DNA of 64,000 nucleotides from Bacteroidetes bacterium UBA1941. Lineage in GTDB: Bacteria; Bacteroidota; Bacteroidia; Chitinophagales; LD1. The position numbers were made by a program, and so were the translations under genes. Numbering within the stretch: the first letter of the stretch is position 1; the number at the start of each line of letters is the position of its first letter. Under the pieces are notes generated by a model. The model did no database searches, was not told where the DNA came from, and was given only the letters and a program-made list of their open reading frames with translations. Positions 60,147 to 64,000 of the stretch are shown here, piece by piece. Location of the stretch: contig DDEZ01000013.1 in NCBI GenBank assembly GCA_002336805.1, positions 133,962 to 197,961 on the forward strand. Direction: 5' to 3'.

Positions 60147-61685
60147 ATGATACTGATAGTAGATGACAAGTCCGAAAATATCATTTCTCTTCGAAAGACC
60201 TTAGAGTATAATGGTTTTGAAGTAGATACTGCCGCCTCTGGCGAGGAGGCGCTGCGCCGGGTGCTGAAGACCACCTATGATCTCATCATACTGGATGTCC
60301 AGATGCCGGATATGGACGGCTTTGAGGTAGCGGAAAATATACTGGGCAGCAGCAAGTCGAAAGATATCCCGATCATATTTCTCTCAGCAGTCAATACTGA
60401 TAAACGCTTTGTAAAGAAGGGCTATGCCTCAGGAGCTATAGACTACCTGGTGAAGCCCGTAGACGTAGATATACTCCTGATGAAGGTGCGTATCCTGTCT
60501 ATGCTCGGAGAGCGTACGCGCCAGCTCAAGCATGCCGAGGCAGAGCTGCGCGAGCGCAATCATCAACTACACGCCACGCTGCAGGCACTGCCGCAGATAG
60601 CCTACAGCGCTACAGCATACGGTAAGCTGGAGTATGTCAATATGAAATGGTACGAGTATGCTACTGATGAAGACACCTGGCCAGAGGGTAGCTGTGATGG
60701 ACTGGATATCTCTCAGGCATGGGTCCGGCTGATGAGGAGACAGCAGGCATTTGAGAAAGAAGTACTGATATCTGACCTGCGCACGGGAGAGCAGCGGCAC
60801 CACCTGTGGCGTGCTGTGCCTATGATAGTGGATCAGCATGTGAGCCACTGGGTAGGCACCTTCACAGACATACAGGAGCAGAAGGTTGCAAATGAGCTGC
60901 TCGAGCAAAATGTCTCTGTACGTACGCATCAGCTTTCTGAAAAGAACAAGCAACTGGAGGCCGCCAACCTCGAGCTCCAGCAGTTTACCACCGTGGCCTC
61001 GCATGACCTGAAGGAACCACTGCGCAAAGTGCAGATGTTTGTGGATATGATCCGTCAGAAAAACCTGGCGGACGATATGCCTGAGCTCAATGACTATCTG
61101 CAGAAGATAAACCGCTCTACCGTCCGTATGATGGGCCTGCTGGATAACCTGCTGCAATACTCCCGCCTCTCGGGAGATGAGCAGCTGATAGATACAGACC
61201 TCAATGTAGTACTGTCAGAGGTGCTGGACGATCTTGAGTTTAGCAAAGCTGAAAAGTCTGCTATGATCCTATATGATCAGCTGCCGGCGATCAAAAGCCT
61301 ACCCGGTCAGATGCGCCAGGTCTTTCAGAATATCATCAGCAACAGCCTGAAATTTTCGCGTACAGGTGTCACGCCTGAGATAAGGGTCACTGCTACACTC
61401 AAAGAGGAGTGCCCCTTTATCAATCCGGTGGTCAACGCTGGTCCGTACGTCCGGATAGATATCTCTGACAATGGGATCGGATTTGACGAAAAATACCTGA
61501 ACAAGATCTTTGTCCTCTTTCAGCGGCTCAATACCCGCGATAAATATGAGGGCACCGGCATAGGACTGGCCGTGACCAAGAAGATCATAGAAAATCACCA
61601 TGGCTACATTTTCGCTACCAGCCGGGAGGGCGAGGGCACCACTTTCACCATGATACTATCCATAAACGGACCTCAAAAGAAATAA
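60147..61685 (+). CDS. Response regulator / histidine kinase hybrid (REC-PAS-HisKA-HATPase)
   Basis: The start at 60147 (MILIVDDKSENIISLRKT) begins the receiver domain; the frame upstream to 60054 is non-coding. D50 in LIILDVQMPDMDG is the phospho-acceptor and DYLVKPVD holds the conserved lysine. A coiled linker leads to a PAS domain (HATLQALPQIAYSATAYGKL). HisKA follows with the phospho-histidine in TVASHDLKEPLRKVQMF, then the ATPase with NIISNSLKFS (N box), DNGIGFDEKYL and GTGIGLAVTKKI. 512 residues, no membrane segment. With its receiver first, it probably takes phosphate from another kinase, perhaps the one encoded 6 nt downstream. Confidence 0.93.
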   Translation: MILIVDDKSENIISLRKTLEYNGFEVDTAASGEEALRRVLKTTYDLIILDVQMPDMDGFEVAENILGSSKSKDIPIIFLSAVNTDKRFVKKGYASGAIDYLVKPVDVDILLMKVRILSMLGERTRQLKHAEAELRERNHQLHATLQALPQIAYSATAYGKLEYVNMKWYEYATDEDTWPEGSCDGLDISQAWVRLMRRQQAFEKEVLISDLRTGEQRHHLWRAVPMIVDQHVSHWVGTFTDIQEQKVANELLEQNVSVRTHQLSEKNKQLEAANLELQQFTTVASHDLKEPLRKVQMFVDMIRQKNLADDMPELNDYLQKINRSTVRMMGLLDNLLQYSRLSGDEQLIDTDLNVVLSEVLDDLEFSKAEKSAMILYDQLPAIKSLPGQMRQVFQNIISNSLKFSRTGVTPEIRVTATLKEECPFINPVVNAGPYVRIDISDNGIGFDEKYLNKIFVLFQRLNTRDKYEGTGIGLAVTKKIIENHHGYIFATSREGEGTTFTMILSINGPQKK

Positions 61686-61691
61686 CCTTAG

Positions 61692-64000
61692 ATGAGCACT
61701 ATTACCAATCCTATCATACGCCGGCTACAGGTCGTTTTTGCAGTATCCGTCTTGCTGCTGCTGGCCAGCTCGTATGCGTCCTATTACAGTATATCCAAGT
61801 TGGTAGACCGCTCCTACTGGGTCAATCATACCTACAATGTGATCTCTGCCAACCAAAAGGTACTGATAGCCGTGCAAAATGCCGAAAATGCACAGCGAGG
61901 CTATCTGCTGACCAAGGATCCGTCCAGCCTTGAAGTTTTCAAATGGGCGGTAGATTCTTCATACAATCAGTTTGCAACGCTGAAGCGGATAACAGGAGAT
62001 AATGTAGCACAACAGGCAAACCTGGATGCATTTAAAACTATCATGGACCAGCGTATAGGGCACCTGCAGAAACTATTGCATCAGGATAGTGCCTTGTCAG
62101 CTACACTGGGAGTCCGTACGGAGGCGATCAAGGTCGGCACACAACTGATGTGGAAACTGCGCGCACAATCTGCATTGATAGACAGGGAGGAGGAAAAGCT
62201 ATTGGCATCGCGAGTATCGGATCAAACCAGATACTCTACATATACACCCATCCTGATCCTTATCGCGTCATTTTTATCTGTATTGATCACTATGTCGAGT
62301 TACTTCCGTATCAAATCTGACCTGGATGCACGCATGGCGCTACAGGCAGAGGTAGAGCGCAAGTACCATGAGACAGCGGGTAGGATCACGACCATAGAAG
62401 GGGTGACACGCCAGATAGCGGCCGGTGACTACACGGTACGCAGCCAAGATACTATAGATGATGACCTGGGCCGTATATCTCATGCATTGAATGCTATGGT
62501 CTGGTCGCTGCAAAAGAACTTCACAGAGATAGGAGAGCGCTCGTGGCTGCAGGCAGGCACTGTAGAGGTGAGCGAAGCAGTAAGAGGGCAGATGGAGATC
62601 CATCTGCTTTCTGATAAAGTAGTAAGCAAACTGGCCCGGTATATCAATGCCAGGGCGGCGGCGGCATACGTGATGGACGAGAGCGGTACGTACCGCCTAT
62701 CCGGATCATACGCTACCGGTCATGTGCCGGGAGAGATAACCGAGGGCCAGGGTCTGGCAGGGCAGGCCATAAGAGACCGTATGGTCAAGCTAGTGAAAGG
62801 TCTGCCCGCGGGCTACCTGTCTGTATCATCTTCTCTGGGTAGTGCTGATCCTACCTTCCTGATCATGATGCCGCTCATACATGGCGATAGGGTGATCGGT
62901 CTTATAGAGTTTGGATTTACAGAGAAACCATCTGAGCTGATACTGCAGCTGATCGAGTCTATACGTGAGACCGTATCTATAGCTGTGAATGCCGCTATTA
63001 ATTTTAAGAAACTACAAGAGCTGCTGAATAAAACCCAGGCCCAATCTGAGGAGCTGCAGGCACAGCACTCAGAGCTGGAGAGCATCAATAATGAACTGGA
63101 AGAACAAACACAAAAGCTGCAGGCCTCTGAAGAAGAACTGAAAGTACAACAAGAGGAACTGCTGCAGACCAATCAGGAGCTGGAGGAGCGGTCAAAGCTG
63201 ATAGAGGAGAAGAGCCAGCTGATCATAGAGCGCAATATAGAGATACAAAAGAAGGCCGAGGAGCTGGCCCTCAGTACAAAGTACAAATCGGAGTTTCTCG
63301 CCAATATGTCTCACGAGCTGCGCACGCCGCTGAACTCTATCCTGCTCCTCTCTCGCCTCATGTCAGAAAATACAGAGCAGAACCTGACTGCAGACCAGAT
63401 AGAATATGCACGCGTGATACAGGCATCGGGCAGCAGCCTGCTGAGCCTGATAGATGAGATACTGGACCTGTCTAAGATAGAGTCGGGCAAGATGACCATT
63501 GAGTTTACACCTGTCACCATTGAGTCTATAGTAGAGGATATCAAGCCGCTCTTTGCACCGGTAGCACGTGAGCGCAATCTGCTCTTTGATGTCAAAGTGC
63601 AGGAAGGGGTATCTCCATTCATAGAGACAGATCAGATACGCCTGGAGCAGATATTGAAAAACCTGATCTCCAATGCGCTGAAGTTTACAGCACAGGGCAG
63701 CGTGACACTACAGATAGCTAAAGCAGAGCGACCGGGCTATATGTTATTTGCCGTAGCAGATACGGGAGTGGGCATACCGTCAGATAAGCTGGACCTGATC
63801 TTTGAAGCTTTCCAGCAGGCAGATGGCACTACACGGCGCAAGTACGGTGGCACAGGCCTGGGCCTGTCTATCAGCCGTGAGCTGGCCAGGCTGCTGGGTG
63901 GCACCATCACAGTGACCAGCCAGCCGGGGCAGGGCAGTACCTTTACACTCACAGTGCCGGTACACAGGCAAAGCGAAGAGCAGGAAACTGCGGCTGCAGA
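61692..64000 (+). CDS. CHASE3-HAMP-GAF sensor histidine kinase, 3' partial
   Basis: ATG at 61692, 6 nt after the previous stop; the frame stays open to the window edge (769 codons). First membrane helix QVVFAVSVLLLLASSYA, then CHASE3 (QNAENAQRGYLLTKDPSSLE), a second helix TPILILIASFLSVLITMSSY, and HAMP (ASFLSV onward, RITTIEGVTRQIAAGDY). Next are GAF (ARYINARAAAAYVMDESGTY, PLIHGDRVIGLIEFGF), a long coil with QEELLQTNQELEERSKLIEE, HisKA (FLANMSHELRTPLNSILLL) and HATPase (NLISNALKFT, DTGVGIPSDK, GGTGLGLSI). In this architecture one or more C-terminal REC or HPt domains usually follow, which would lie outside the window. Forms an operon with the preceding hybrid. Confidence 0.93.
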   Translation, partial: MSTITNPIIRRLQVVFAVSVLLLLASSYASYYSISKLVDRSYWVNHTYNVISANQKVLIAVQNAENAQRGYLLTKDPSSLEVFKWAVDSSYNQFATLKRITGDNVAQQANLDAFKTIMDQRIGHLQKLLHQDSALSATLGVRTEAIKVGTQLMWKLRAQSALIDREEEKLLASRVSDQTRYSTYTPILILIASFLSVLITMSSYFRIKSDLDARMALQAEVERKYHETAGRITTIEGVTRQIAAGDYTVRSQDTIDDDLGRISHALNAMVWSLQKNFTEIGERSWLQAGTVEVSEAVRGQMEIHLLSDKVVSKLARYINARAAAAYVMDESGTYRLSGSYATGHVPGEITEGQGLAGQAIRDRMVKLVKGLPAGYLSVSSSLGSADPTFLIMMPLIHGDRVIGLIEFGFTEKPSELILQLIESIRETVSIAVNAAINFKKLQELLNKTQAQSEELQAQHSELESINNELEEQTQKLQASEEELKVQQEELLQTNQELEERSKLIEEKSQLIIERNIEIQKKAEELALSTKYKSEFLANMSHELRTPLNSILLLSRLMSENTEQNLTADQIEYARVIQASGSSLLSLIDEILDLSKIESGKMTIEFTPVTIESIVEDIKPLFAPVARERNLLFDVKVQEGVSPFIETDQIRLEQILKNLISNALKFTAQGSVTLQIAKAERPGYMLFAVADTGVGIPSDKLDLIFEAFQQADGTTRRKYGGTGLGLSISRELARLLGGTITVTSQPGQGSTFTLTVPVHRQSEEQETAAA

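Overview
The window looks like a chromosomal segment of a Bacteroidota member, probably of the Chitinophagia/Sphingobacteriia side (inference). The grounds are: Bacteroidota-type promoters (TTG, 19-20 nt, TAnnTTTG) with very short leaders; five secreted proteins ending in type IX secretion (T9SS) sorting domains; a choice-of-anchor L protein; a DUF5606-like protein; a stripped-down AtpC beside AtpD; and a general lack of Shine-Dalgarno sequences. I found no tRNA, rRNA, CRISPR array, insertion sequence or prophage.

Layout. 1-2167: the end of an MBOAT O-acyltransferase and an SGNH-like partner, a polysaccharide O-acetylation pair. 2168-7202 (minus strand): aspartate kinase, a membrane acyltransferase, a GNAT enzyme, ClpX and ClpP. 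7461-9425: a small helical protein, an AT-rich DUF6602/nuclease-like gene that stands out as foreign, and a conserved hypothetical. 9451-14997: a giant collagen-like surface protein with three fibre-type inserts and a C-terminal S74 self-cleaving chaperone domain. 15240-17144: a T9SS cargo protein and an ECF sigma factor. 17728-26577: UvrA, a secreted alpha/beta hydrolase, an OmpA-like protein with a very long charged coil, an NTF2-like protein and fructose-1,6-bisphosphatase.

26600-31244 holds a small exported protein with a TonB-C-like fold, a large T9SS type B adhesin-like protein and a two-lobed aspartic-protease-like protein. 31521-36257 is an AT-rich four-gene operon (fibre-type protein, two related lipoproteins, GH16 glycosidase with a T9SS tail). 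36527-42672 carries small envelope proteins, a GH3-family acyl-adenylating enzyme and a kelch-repeat T9SS cargo protein. 42746-44600 is atpD-atpC. 44785-48173 is an unusual two-gene operon of a cytosolic gluzincin-type metallopeptidase and a ComEC-like metallo-beta-lactamase-fold protein; this is my best candidate for an undescribed system. 48407-53513 is mostly housekeeping (NifU-domain protein, PyrF, TPR protein, RseP, 3-hydroxyacyl-CoA dehydrogenase, DUF5606). 53666-60011 holds an ABC1/UbiB kinase, a T9SS cargo protein, a TPR protein, and envelope glycosyltransferases and a PlsC acyltransferase around a divergent promoter pair. 60147-64000 is a response regulator/histidine kinase hybrid followed by a CHASE3-HAMP-GAF histidine kinase that runs off the window.

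Themes. The accessory content is mostly about the cell surface: T9SS cargo, lipoproteins, fibre and collagen proteins, and polysaccharide acylation. Two AT-rich accessory loci share an almost identical palindromic upstream motif (TACCCATTTCTAGGTA type), which suggests a common regulator. At least seven promoters can be read directly, and several put the transcription start only a few bases before the start codon.
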